A DNA stretch of 42,276 nucleotides from JBPBQZ01 sp050955105 (GCA_050955105.1 JBPBQZ010000037.1:1-42276), one strand, 5' to 3'; positions 26,001 to 34,345 are shown, counted from the stretch's first letter. Notes: generated from the letters alone by a model not told the origin. Numbers and translations: made by a program.

Positions 26001-27660
26001 GATTTTCCAGGAACTGGTGGAAGGCGCTGCAGCCGCCCTGCCGGCGTCGCGCTACGAACAGACTTATCTCTATTTAAATGCGCGTGACCAGAGCGCCGCA
26101 CGCTCAGGCGAGACCGTGTGGTACAGCAACGCCTATTGGCGCGTCGAAGAAACGCCCGCGGGAATAAACCTGGTGCAAGATCACCGTACAGACGCGCCAG
26201 CCTGGCCCGAGACGCTGAGCGCCACCCTGGTCGCCGCCGGCGCAGGCGCGCAACGTCTTTGGGCCGTGCGTTTCGCAGGCGGCGACCCACGGGCATCGCA
26301 GCGCGCTGAGGTATTTCGTACCTTCGAACATCAGCATCGTCAGATGGGCATCATCTATGCCGACTCCAACACCCTCTACGCCTTCGAACTCCCGGCCCTT
26401 GCATCCGGCGCACCGGTTGTGTTGCGTCAGGCCGACGCGGCCCTGACGGAAAGTTATCGCAAACAATATCGACATCGCTTGAGCACGCTCGCGCGCGGCG
26501 TCAACTATCACGTGCAGGTCGCGCCGCGCTCGCGCGATGTGTTGATCCGTGTGGTGAATCGCTATCTCGGCAGCCGACTCGGCGAATACGTGATTCAGCG
26601 TTGGCGGCGCGGCGTGCCCGACGCCGAGTCACGCGGCGAAATTCTCGTCGGGGCCCTCAATCCAGAGGGCCTGCCAGCCAGTCGCTTTCACAACCGCTGC
26701 GAAGAGTTCTTCGATAACGAAATCTGTAATCTGTTGGCGGACGAAACGGCCTTGAAAAATTTCCGCGTGCAGTTGACGGACGCCTTCAATCAACAACAAA
26801 TCGGCGCCGGCCAATCGATCGGCAGTATCGGTATCGATCATCCGCGCCTGCCTGGAATTCTTCGCGAACTATCAAGCTATTTCCCGCACTTCAATGGCGC
26901 TGAACTGCCGACCCGCAGCGGCTTCGGCGCTGCTGCGAAAGTACTCAAAAGACGCTTCAGGGAAGCGTTCGTTGGCAAGAACGTCGCTTATGCCGAATTG
27001 AGCTTCACGGATGGCGCGAGGCAGGTCTTCGCTGCGCCGTCGGGGAGTGCCCGGGTAGAGGTGCAGGTAGCAAGCGGGCTTGCGAATTTTCACAATTCCT
27101 TGGATGACGCGAGAGCAACTTTCCGAAGCGCCACTGGTAATGGTCAAAGCCTGGTCGCTCAACTCGCCCGTGAGGCGCAAGCAAGAGGCGGCGTGCATTA
27201 CCCGGCGTCGAACGAGAACGGCGCGCCGCACATGCGCGCGCTCGACTCAGAATTTCTTATTTTGAGACAGATACGGGAATATTTGCGCCAGCATCCCGAG
27301 CAGGTCGGACAACTTAGCTCGCTACGCCTCGTCACGGTACTGCCGCCTTGCCACTCCTGCCTGATCTCCTTCATCGATTTCTGCATGGAACACCCGAGCT
27401 TGCGGGCCGAGCTACTCGATTTGAACCAGAGCGGCAGCCCGCTCACCTCGCCGGTCCGAGACACCGCCGCAAATCCGCTCCAGGCGGCGCTCGAAGCGCG
27501 GGGCGCGGTGGGCGGTGCACCCGCGCACGCGGCGCATAGCGATATGAGCAATCAGCTAGCCCGGCCAACGCGTGCGCCAAGCAATCGCCCTCATCCATCG
27601 CGAGGTAGTAAAGGCGATTTGAAACGGTCTATCCCAGACCACGCGGCAAGCGCTTTGTAA
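23044..27660 (+). CDS. giant effector-like protein with C-terminal deaminase domain (paralogue A)
   Basis: A 1538-aa protein I do not recognise as a whole. Residues 1-66 are Ala/Pro/Ser/Thr-rich with no convincing Sec signal. About 67-375 is a mainly helical module (LEAGIALAQASG), then a Pro-rich linker (about 375-425), a second helical module to about 770, and a beta-rich region (about 790-1190, with YRPDKRLWR and IIYADSNTLYAFELP). The end (about 1305-1465) resembles a deaminase-superfamily toxin domain: NVAYAELSF (Glu1318), LDSEFLILRQI (Asp1401-Ser-Glu1403), and PPCHSCLISFIDF (Cys1436, Cys1439), the layout of BURPS668_1122-type deaminases that would act on bases in nucleic acid or nucleotides. 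A 70-residue tail has ARGAVGGAP. Good Shine-Dalgarno (GGAG, 7 nt). Paralogous to the next gene along its whole length. The domain call is from motif memory. Confidence 0.8.
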   Translation: MFALTTPAPGLLATMLNLTRGAQAMTSIPPPVPSSATPARAARAANAPEPHAQSTMNATATPASGVESSYQLTPMRAPPPTRLLDEAVIAYLRTGNGGAHLPDLAPGTVINLLHHQLFGNRPAPDTHRGFIGARASVTDALATQLMVHAEMFAGTASEPIDEAAQQHVLAQALVDLFDARFEDTRLGLIGYEFANDIKAGHTFAQMQANFIASLGSRFGGLTPQAAVWAARTLLHEYRPALLRADAQQLRFGSVACADLEAGIALAQASGIDPDSVDSRELSALARTGSEMLRGHDPAAGAMWYPQLPAALAHALANGRIDVQGFQSPSWSTLVDASVGLEQDRAKALSSMLKEIEVPVAELLQPFATRRGMALAQSATTPRPRPGVLDGHAPPGVAGPPLKGQRVAAPHGTSAVQQLAPPVDFDASQVQRTLDQRFEHHFTAQMKRYEQSIATLLGHALEGLASDDSDFLDNAASQISTIKLIMGMRHAPTGETRPSELIELREQVLWKAWRDGEVRHYLVRLLHADSLIMRLPDTPHDLTVLIRQQLPLFLSDATRARFQRYELLDVKLEAGEVHEDVGVDEMCEPIARLMSTHLYRLSAAAAGVPAPSQWPGLDTEQFTALAAYRPCMPAIGREIPGTEPAHCALAALAPGTSAKGNRLFRGGMFWRTETADDLAALQTRMMQYKPSQAAIYLAAKLGISLRASERLLLLAQPAARADVERTLTQIPAYRSGRQHWRLGATPLPSSSMASAASMLPLTSSRPVPLAEQLRDLETRGIVYRPDKRLWRAVQPPDTSSWRSGLMRGAPVYTLREVDGVDHVIVDCAGDATIEPHGGCERFAYRSPQSGLLSGPLLQPDAAQPHRRLYPLPGRPSQWPVSLAREAPHHRIREFHLPVNASVAYLPHFSQEFVDLAVFEIDRALYGLRLTDRQAPLESLTSILQRGEFRAAHCRAERGREDDMKCLTPIRTEVEGEPVILLTNHNNPIFQELVEGAAAALPASRYEQTYLYLNARDQSAARSGETVWYSNAYWRVEETPAGINLVQDHRTDAPAWPETLSATLVAAGAGAQRLWAVRFAGGDPRASQRAEVFRTFEHQHRQMGIIYADSNTLYAFELPALASGAPVVLRQADAALTESYRKQYRHRLSTLARGVNYHVQVAPRSRDVLIRVVNRYLGSRLGEYVIQRWRRGVPDAESRGEILVGALNPEGLPASRFHNRCEEFFDNEICNLLADETALKNFRVQLTDAFNQQQIGAGQSIGSIGIDHPRLPGILRELSSYFPHFNGAELPTRSGFGAAAKVLKRRFREAFVGKNVAYAELSFTDGARQVFAAPSGSARVEVQVASGLANFHNSLDDARATFRSATGNGQSLVAQLAREAQARGGVHYPASNENGAPHMRALDSEFLILRQIREYLRQHPEQVGQLSSLRLVTVLPPCHSCLISFIDFCMEHPSLRAELLDLNQSGSPLTSPVRDTAANPLQAALEARGAVGGAPAHAAHSDMSNQLARPTRAPSNRPHPSRGSKGDLKRSIPDHAASAL

Positions 27661-27716
27661 CGCGCCAGCGAGCTAGCGGACATTGCTCGAGATAGCTAAG
27701 CAGCCTTGCAGCCGGT

Positions 27717-27747
27717 CAGGGCCTCAGCACACGGAGTGCTGGCCCTG
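27717..27747 (+). promoter_or_regulatory. leader hairpin before the second giant gene
   Basis: CAGGGCC-(TC)-AGCAC (27717-27730) pairs with GTGCT-GGCCCTG (27736-27747): 12 bp with a 2-nt bulge and a 5-nt loop. It ends 13 nt before the ATG, has no T-run, and carries ACACGGA in the loop region as in the hairpin before paralogue A. It could alternatively be a weak terminator of paralogue A. The rest of this 100-nt gap shows no gene. Confidence 0.55.
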
Positions 27748-27760
27748 AACCGAGATTTTC

Positions 27761-30700
27761 ATGCTTACGACACTTGCGCCGCTTAATGCAGTTATTCCCT
27801 TCAGTCCGCTTATCGCCGCCCCAGCTTTCGCGGTGCCCTCCGCGGTTACCGCCGTTGTCGCGCCTGAAGCGACGCCGCCGAGCTTGCCAAAGCCATGGGT
27901 ATATCGACAACACGAAACCGCGACAAGCCCCGGCGCTTCACCAAGTACTCAAAATGCCATCGAGCAGTCATACCAACTGAGCCCCTTGCATGCGGCACCA
28001 TTCGCTCGCGGCCTCAATCAAACGGTGCTCGCGTACTTGCGCTCAAGCTCGGGCCCGACAATTCCGCTTGCAACGCCCGCGGCGCTCTTGAACAGGCTGT
28101 ATCGGCAACTGTATCCCGGGCAGATTTTGCCCAGCCGCTATGCCACGCTGCGAAGCGACCTGCAACGCGGCGCGTATGACGCGTTCATGAAATATTTGAT
28201 GCGGGAACACGGCTTCTTCAGCGGCAACGACGCGCATGCCGTCGATACGACATTCCAGCACCACCTGTTGGCGCAAACGCTGCTCGACGTCTTACAGGTT
28301 TCCGATGAAGACGTGCGTCTGAACCTGGCGGGGTATGCGTTCGCGCAAGCCGTTGCAGCGCGGCTTACGCTGGCGCAAACGCGCACCGCATTGATTGCGC
28401 ATATCAACGCCAGGCATCCGACCTTGGACGATCGAGTGACGCCGTGGGCGGCGGACGTCATAGCCGGCTGCTACCGGCCGGCATTAGTTCGGCAAGAGGC
28501 CGCGCAACTGGCGTTCGGCGAGGTCGAATGCGCCAACCTCGAGGCAGGCATCGCGTTGGCGCAGGCGAGCGGTCTTGAGCATCGTTCGGCCGACCTGCAC
28601 GAAATACAAGTACGCGCTTTGACGGCCGGCGAAGCCTTGCGCCACCTCGACGGCGTAAGTGGCGCGCGTTGGTATCCGCACTTGGCGCCGGCCCTCGATT
28701 TTGCGTTCGCCACCAGGCAGATCAGCCTGGAGAATTACCTGGCTCCCGATGCCGAGACATTGACCGACGCTACCAAGAGCCTGGACCAAGCGCGCGCGCT
28801 AGTGCTGCAACGCACGCTCGAGCGGCTGAACGCGCCGCTCGAAGACTTGATGCGACCTGTACAAACCTACACCGGCATGGCCCACGCGAAATATCGCGAG
28901 CTCAGCGAAGCGGGTACAAATGATCCGAGGTCGGTATTGAGATGTCCTCGGCCCAATTCAGCAATGGGCGATGCCGTCGCCGCGACTGCCACGCCCGCAA
29001 CGCCGATATGCCGAGAACTTGAAGCGGATTTCAATAACTACCTTGAGCAGCAAACGCGCCGTATCGAAGAGGCCATGCATAGCCTGCTACGCAACGCCTT
29101 CAATGCGCTGCCTGCGGCCGAATACAGCTTCCTGAAAGACGCCAGCCATACCTTGTACCGCGTTTCGCTACGTTGTTCTTCCGCGTCCCTCGGGTGGGCT
29201 GAAACACCGCAAACCGAAGACGTTCCATTGCGTGCCGCAGTGATCGTCGAAGCTAACGAAGGCAACGCTAAACGTTACTATCTGGCGCGCTTGATCGGCA
29301 AGCGACACATGCTCACGCGCCTGCCCGACACCCATGACGTACAAGCATTTTTGTCGGAGCACCCCGACTGGCTGATCGACTCGGCCCTGCGGCGCGCAAT
29401 CAGCGGCATGAGCGTGACCGGAGTGCAAATCACCCCCGCGCCGGTTGCTGCTGCCCGCGCTCCAGACGCGGATGATTTCGATCACTCGCATGGCTGGCGG
29501 CCCACATCCCATTTGGATCGCCTGACCCGCCACCTTGCGCAGCTGTGGATCGAGCCGCTCGGTGTGCTGGCTGCTGGCCGCGGACATTCGACACTAGCCG
29601 ATGGAGCGCTTACCGCCAAAGCACGGAACTGGCGCGCGCTGACGCTCTTTCAGCCCTGTGCACCGGACGGGCGTGAACAAACTATGAATTCCAACGCCGC
29701 CTATTGCGTGATGGGAGCGCTTCCGCCCAACAGCGTACGTAATCGGGCTACGCGCTTGTTCGATGGCCTGCTTGTCCAGACCGCGTCCATCGACAGCATC
29801 GAACACTTCGACGCCGAGATGCGGCACCATGCAACACAGCAAGCACCGACGTATCTTGCTGCCTGGCACGGCGTGCCCATGAGGGCCGGCGAGCGTCTCG
29901 CAGCGCTCGCCCGGCCGGCCCGTGACCACGACATCGACCAGGTGCTGTCGAGCATACCAACGCACTATCGCCCCCATGCGCCGCAATTGCTCCGGTCCGA
30001 GCCGCTACGGGCCGAGTTCAACGCGCCATTATTACGAGATAAGTCGATGCACGGCGCCTCGCTCGCGGCCCAGGCACACCGGTCCACAGCATATAGCGTG
30101 GAATACCTGCCGGAAAAAAACCTGTGGCGCTCTATCCACGCGGAGCACTCCGCACCTACTCGGGGCAGCGCATCACCCGCCACGCCATACACGCTGCGCA
30201 CCGTCGTCAACGACGACCATGTGATGACCCAGTGCGTGGCACGAGATTGTTCGGCGCCGAACGGACTCGGCTCCCGCTATGCCTATTACTGGCCGGCCAG
30301 CGGTTTGCCTTACGGCCGCTTACTTCAGCCCACCTTCCCGGGGCACGATGCGACCTTGTACGAGCAGTCGCAGCTGTCGCATCAATGGCCCGCGCACATT
30401 TTCGAGACAGGCGCGCGGCGCGGCGACCGCGAGTTTCATTTGCCCCCCGGCACGCGTGTGCAGCACCTCCCCATCAAGGGCGAAAAATTCCTTAACCTCG
30501 AACTTTTCGAAATCGACGATGTGCTTTACGGCGTGCGCAAGACGGGCGGCGATGCGCCGCTCGAGCGCCTTTCCGACATTCTGCAACGCGGTGAAGCGCG
30601 GGCGTTCCATTGCCGGACCAAGCGGGGAAGGCAAGACAAGCTCGACTGCCTCGACGCATCGCGCCGCGAGATAGGCGGCCAGCCGGCGGTGTTGTTGGAA

Positions 30701-32362
30701 GACACTAATAACCCGATCTTTCAGGAACTGCCCGGCGAGGGTAATGCACCGCCTCTCAACGAGCAGAGCGTGCTCTTCATAGACGACGTCATATCCACAA
30801 ACGCCGGCGAATTCGTATATCGTGTCTGGCACAACCACGTCGTGTGGCATGTTCATGACGTTGCTGGCAGCACGCATCTGGTGGCGCTAGCCAATGCGCC
30901 CGTGCGCTTCCCCGAAACCCTGACGGCAAGTTTGCTTGGGATTGATGGCGCAGGCGGACGGCGCTGGGCCGTGCAATTCATGGTCACGACGCACGGCAAC
31001 GTAGCGCGCACCTGGCGACAAGCGGAGGTGTTCCGCACCTTCACCGACGGCAGCGGCCAATGGCAGGGATTGATCTACGCCGATCCGGACACACTCTATG
31101 CATTCCCGCTGCCGTCGCATCTGATCGACGGCATCGAAGTGACTTTGCGGCAGCCCAGCGAGGCGCTGCGGCAACGCTATCGGGCGTATCGGCACGCCGC
31201 GCTAGCGACGCTCGCCGCGGATAGTCAGCGTCACCACGTGGAGATCACGTCGACGAGTCGCGAGGTGACCATCAGCATCCTGAATGCCTATTTGCCCGAG
31301 CGCGTGGACCGCGCTCGATTACTCACGCAAACACCCGATGCCGATCCCGACTCGCGGGGCGAAAGCCTCGTGCGGGCGTTCACCGACGTGCCGCTGGATG
31401 TGGATGATTTCCATGAATGCACCGACGACGCGCAACGCCATCTCTGCAACATCCTCAACCATCCAACGCTACCGGAGAGCATGTCCAGCAGCCTAATTGC
31501 GGGGTTCAACGCCCTGAACGAGCAAAATGGCGATCCGAGCAGGATTCGCACGCTGACCATCGATAACGAAGCATGGCGCGGCATTTTGCAGGAGCTTCCC
31601 CAATATTTCCCCGGCTTCCGCGCTCCCTCCGCGCCATCGCCCCAGCATTCCGCGCAACAGGCTGCCGACGCAATGCTGCGGGCCTTTCGCACTGCGTTTA
31701 AAAAACGCAACGTTGCTTACGCCGAGCTGCGTTACCAAGACGGAGAGCAGGAGTTTTTTTTCGCTGCGTCAGGCGGCGGCGACAACCTGATCGCCGCCAA
31801 TAACTGTAGCGACGCGCGTTGGCATAACAGCCTCCAGGAAGCATGGAATGAATTGGACGAGGCAGGCAGTAGCGCTGATCTGGCGACCTTTCTGGCGCAC
31901 GACGCGCCAGACGTTGTCGAGCCACATCTGCCTACCGTCAATAGCGAAAATCGAGTGCGCCTGCGCGCGGCCGACTCCGAATCGCTTATCGTGCGCAATA
32001 TATTCCGGGTGCTGGCCGCGCGTGGACCGAATGCCTCGGCGCCCCATTCGCTGCGCCTCGTGACGCGGCTCAATATGTGTCACTCCTGTCTGCTCGCGGT
32101 GCTCAGCTTCAGGCAACGATTCCCCGACGTGACGGTGGATGTTACGCAATTGAATATGCGTAGTCCCGGCCCGTCGGCCGAGAATTCACCGACCGGCGAA
32201 GCATCGTTCGCTGAGAGTCTGCGGGCACGCGGCGCGGTCGGCGGCACACCGCCGCGCCATCTCCCGAAAATACCGACGCCGTCACCACGCCGATATTTTC
32301 AAGATTGGATCTTTATCAACCCGGCCCTGCGGAGTACCGCGGCGCCCCGACGTGAATTATGA
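27761..32362 (+). CDS. giant effector-like protein with C-terminal deaminase domain (paralogue B)
   Basis: A 1533-aa paralogue of the preceding gene, 100 nt downstream. The same blocks occur in the same order: SYQLSPLHAAP, LEAGIALAQASG, YCVMGALPPNS, LWRSIHAEHS, a LFEIDDVLYGVR module, NNPIFQELPG, WRQAEVFRTF, YADPDTLYAFPLP. The N-terminus (about 1-65) is hydrophobic/Ala/Pro/Ser-rich, but with no charged n-region, so not an obvious Sec signal. The C-terminal deaminase-like domain is intact: NVAYAELRY (Glu1322), AADSESLIVRNIF (Asp1405-Ser-Glu1407), NMCHSCLLAVLSF (Cys1440, Cys1443), with the same 35-residue Asp-to-Cys spacing as paralogue A, then ARGAVGGTP near 1489. The Shine-Dalgarno is weak. 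No immunity-like gene follows. Function beyond the inferred deaminase tip is unknown. Confidence 0.8.
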   Translation: MLTTLAPLNAVIPFSPLIAAPAFAVPSAVTAVVAPEATPPSLPKPWVYRQHETATSPGASPSTQNAIEQSYQLSPLHAAPFARGLNQTVLAYLRSSSGPTIPLATPAALLNRLYRQLYPGQILPSRYATLRSDLQRGAYDAFMKYLMREHGFFSGNDAHAVDTTFQHHLLAQTLLDVLQVSDEDVRLNLAGYAFAQAVAARLTLAQTRTALIAHINARHPTLDDRVTPWAADVIAGCYRPALVRQEAAQLAFGEVECANLEAGIALAQASGLEHRSADLHEIQVRALTAGEALRHLDGVSGARWYPHLAPALDFAFATRQISLENYLAPDAETLTDATKSLDQARALVLQRTLERLNAPLEDLMRPVQTYTGMAHAKYRELSEAGTNDPRSVLRCPRPNSAMGDAVAATATPATPICRELEADFNNYLEQQTRRIEEAMHSLLRNAFNALPAAEYSFLKDASHTLYRVSLRCSSASLGWAETPQTEDVPLRAAVIVEANEGNAKRYYLARLIGKRHMLTRLPDTHDVQAFLSEHPDWLIDSALRRAISGMSVTGVQITPAPVAAARAPDADDFDHSHGWRPTSHLDRLTRHLAQLWIEPLGVLAAGRGHSTLADGALTAKARNWRALTLFQPCAPDGREQTMNSNAAYCVMGALPPNSVRNRATRLFDGLLVQTASIDSIEHFDAEMRHHATQQAPTYLAAWHGVPMRAGERLAALARPARDHDIDQVLSSIPTHYRPHAPQLLRSEPLRAEFNAPLLRDKSMHGASLAAQAHRSTAYSVEYLPEKNLWRSIHAEHSAPTRGSASPATPYTLRTVVNDDHVMTQCVARDCSAPNGLGSRYAYYWPASGLPYGRLLQPTFPGHDATLYEQSQLSHQWPAHIFETGARRGDREFHLPPGTRVQHLPIKGEKFLNLELFEIDDVLYGVRKTGGDAPLERLSDILQRGEARAFHCRTKRGRQDKLDCLDASRREIGGQPAVLLEDTNNPIFQELPGEGNAPPLNEQSVLFIDDVISTNAGEFVYRVWHNHVVWHVHDVAGSTHLVALANAPVRFPETLTASLLGIDGAGGRRWAVQFMVTTHGNVARTWRQAEVFRTFTDGSGQWQGLIYADPDTLYAFPLPSHLIDGIEVTLRQPSEALRQRYRAYRHAALATLAADSQRHHVEITSTSREVTISILNAYLPERVDRARLLTQTPDADPDSRGESLVRAFTDVPLDVDDFHECTDDAQRHLCNILNHPTLPESMSSSLIAGFNALNEQNGDPSRIRTLTIDNEAWRGILQELPQYFPGFRAPSAPSPQHSAQQAADAMLRAFRTAFKKRNVAYAELRYQDGEQEFFFAASGGGDNLIAANNCSDARWHNSLQEAWNELDEAGSSADLATFLAHDAPDVVEPHLPTVNSENRVRLRAADSESLIVRNIFRVLAARGPNASAPHSLRLVTRLNMCHSCLLAVLSFRQRFPDVTVDVTQLNMRSPGPSAENSPTGEASFAESLRARGAVGGTPPRHLPKIPTPSPRRYFQDWIFINPALRSTAAPRREL

Positions 32363-32415
32363 ACAACGCGGCACGCTAAGGTGTCGAGGCATAATGGGCG
32401 CAACTTCCCCGGCTC

Positions 32416-33072
32416 ATGATGAATCGATCGTCAAAACCACGCGCCGCACTGCCCCAAGCTGCTGCCGCGGCCGCTTCGCCGACCGCGCTGCGCATCGTGC
32501 TGGTGCGCGATCCATTCAATTCTCACGACGAAGACGTCGAAGCGATTCGGCTCGGCCTGAAGGAGGCCGGCTATCACCTAGTGAGCGTGGTCGACGCCGA
32601 CACCGACTTGCCGGAACGCCTGGCGGCCGACAAGCCGGATATGTTGATCGTGGAATCGGAGGCTGCCGCGCGCGATTTGATCGAGCACGTTTGCGTGTCA
32701 ACGCGCGACGATCCACGCCCTATCGTGCTGTTCACGGACAACGATGACGCCACGCGCGCACATGCGGCACTGGCCGCGGGCATCACCGGTTATATCGTCG
32801 ACGGCCTGAAGCCCGAGCGCGTCAAATCGGTACTCGACGTGGCGCGCGCACGCTTCCAGCTCGAACAACAATTGCGCCGCGAGCTCGCGGAGACCCGCGG
32901 CAAGCTCGCCGATCGCAAGATCGTGGAGCGCGCCAAAGGCCTGCTGATGCAACAACTCAACCTCAGCGAAGACGATGCCTACCGCAAGCTGCGGCAGTTT
33001 TCGATGGAAAAAGGCATCCGCATCGCCGAGGCGGCGCAACGCATCATCGACGTCTCATCGATGCTGGGCTAA
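32416..33072 (+). CDS. nasT: ANTAR-domain response regulator/antiterminator, NasT-like
   Basis: RNA-binding antiterminator of 218 aa. Residues about 25-145 are receiver-like (LRIVLVRDPFNSHDEDVEAI, IVLFTDNDDATRAHAALAAG, then VDGLKPERVKSV); Glu80 (MLIVES) seems to occupy the usual phospho-Asp position, so this looks like a pseudo-receiver. A coiled-coil follows (about 150-170), then an ANTAR domain (RKIVERAKGLLMQQLNLSED, AYRKLRQFSMEKG, IRIAEAAQRII) that binds paired hexanucleotide hairpins in leader RNAs. The nasS-like gene downstream supports the NasT call. It starts 53 nt after paralogue B with no terminator between, so read-through is possible. Two adjacent ATGs; no strong Shine-Dalgarno. 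Confidence 0.87.
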   Translation: MMNRSSKPRAALPQAAAAAASPTALRIVLVRDPFNSHDEDVEAIRLGLKEAGYHLVSVVDADTDLPERLAADKPDMLIVESEAAARDLIEHVCVSTRDDPRPIVLFTDNDDATRAHAALAAGITGYIVDGLKPERVKSVLDVARARFQLEQQLRRELAETRGKLADRKIVERAKGLLMQQLNLSEDDAYRKLRQFSMEKGIRIAEAAQRIIDVSSMLG

Positions 33073-33139
33073 CGGGCGACGCAACGCCGACGGGCACCTG
33101 CCGCGCGCAACGTCGCCCCTATTTTTGGTAGAGGAAGTA

Positions 33140-34345
33140 ATGAGTGGAACGCCGGATCGTGATGCCCGTCAGGACAATGTGGCACAACACAGCAGCGCTT
33201 GGGTCGGCGGCAGCGACGCCCCGGAAAAGACTGAAGTGCGCATCGGCTTCATCCCGCTCACCGATTGCGCGCCGATCGTGATGGCGGCTACGCTCGGCTT
33301 CGACAAGCGCTATGGCATCAAAATCATCTGCAGCAAAGAAGCCTCGTGGGCCGGCGTGCGCGACAAGCTGCTCAACGGTGAGCTGGACGCCGCGCACGTG
33401 CTGTACGGCTTGCTGTATGGCGTGCAGCTCGGCGTGGCCGGCCCGAAGCAGGATATGGCCGCGCTGATGACGCTGAACCACAATGGCCAGGCGATTACCT
33501 TGTCGGAGCAGTTGCGCAGCCAAGGTGTGGTGGACGGCCCGACGCTCGCGCGTTTGATGCGGCGCGATCCGCGCACCTATACCTTTGCGCAGACCTTTCC
33601 CACCGGCACGCATGCGATGTGGCTGTATTACTGGCTGGCGAGCCAGGGTATCGATCCATTCCGCGATGCCCGCGTCATTACCGTGCCGCCACCGCAGATG
33701 GTGGCGAACATGCGCGCGGGCAATATGGATGGCTGCTGCGTCGGCGAGCCCTGGAATGCCCGCGCTATCGTCGACAAAGTGGGCTTCACCGCGGCGACCA
33801 CGCAACAGATCTGGCCAGACCATCCCGAAAAAGTGCTGGGTACCACCGCCGACTTCGTCGCAAAAAATCCGAATACCTCGCGGGCGATGGTGGCCGCGGT
33901 GCTCGATGCCGCGCGCTGGATCGACGCCTCGGAGGCCAATACGCGACAGGCCGCGCAAACCATCGCCGCGGCCGCATATATCCATGTCGACAGTGGGATC
34001 ATCGTCGACCGCATGCTCGGCCACTATAGCGATGGCCTGGGCCACAGTTGGGAAGACCGCAATGCCAATCACTTCTACAACGACGGTGCGGTCAACTTTC
34101 CCTATTTGTCCGACGGTATGTGGTTTCTCACCCAGCACAAACGCTGGGGCTTGCTGAAGACCCATCCCAATTATCTGGCGGTGGCGCGCTCGGTGAACCG
34201 CATCGACATCTACGAACAGGCCGCGAGCGCGGCGCGCGTGCCCTTGCCCGCCTCGGCGATGCGCAGTGCACGGCTGATCGATGGCATCGTCTGGGACGGC
34301 AGCAATCCGCAAGCTTATGCGGATGGCTTCGAGATCCACGCGTAA
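33140..34345 (+). CDS. nasS: nitrate sensor NasS-like (NrtA/CmpA-family binding protein)
   Basis: A 401-aa protein of the NrtA/CmpA/SsuA binding-protein fold. It starts at 33140 behind GAGGAAG; the 55-codon upstream extension overlaps nasT and is not used. EVRIGFIPLTDCAPIVMAAT, KEASWAGVRDKLLNGELDAA, HVLYGLLYGVQLG and GNMDGCCVGEPWNARAI are typical of nitrate/bicarbonate binders. There is no signal peptide or lipobox, as expected of the cytoplasmic sensor NasS that holds NasT until nitrate or nitrite binds. Nitrate transport and reductase genes are absent here, so the regulated operon must be elsewhere. Confidence 0.85.
   Translation: MSGTPDRDARQDNVAQHSSAWVGGSDAPEKTEVRIGFIPLTDCAPIVMAATLGFDKRYGIKIICSKEASWAGVRDKLLNGELDAAHVLYGLLYGVQLGVAGPKQDMAALMTLNHNGQAITLSEQLRSQGVVDGPTLARLMRRDPRTYTFAQTFPTGTHAMWLYYWLASQGIDPFRDARVITVPPPQMVANMRAGNMDGCCVGEPWNARAIVDKVGFTAATTQQIWPDHPEKVLGTTADFVAKNPNTSRAMVAAVLDAARWIDASEANTRQAAQTIAAAAYIHVDSGIIVDRMLGHYSDGLGHSWEDRNANHFYNDGAVNFPYLSDGMWFLTQHKRWGLLKTHPNYLAVARSVNRIDIYEQAASAARVPLPASAMRSARLIDGIVWDGSNPQAYADGFEIHA

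Noticed and set aside
27717..27747. Hairpin read as the terminator of paralogue A
   Set aside because: No T-run follows on the plus strand, and a similar hairpin precedes paralogue A where it cannot be a terminator of a same-strand gene. Kept as a leader element, though not fully excluded.
23044..32362. Rhs, CdiA/filamentous haemagglutinin, or TcdB-type toxin architecture for the giant genes
   Set aside because: No YD repeats, no TPS signal, no VENN motif and no PAAR seen; the bodies do not resemble these families.
33119..34339. 406-aa minus-strand frame opposite nasS
   Set aside because: Antisense shadow of a well-recognised gene; His/Arg/Ala-rich with no domain pattern.
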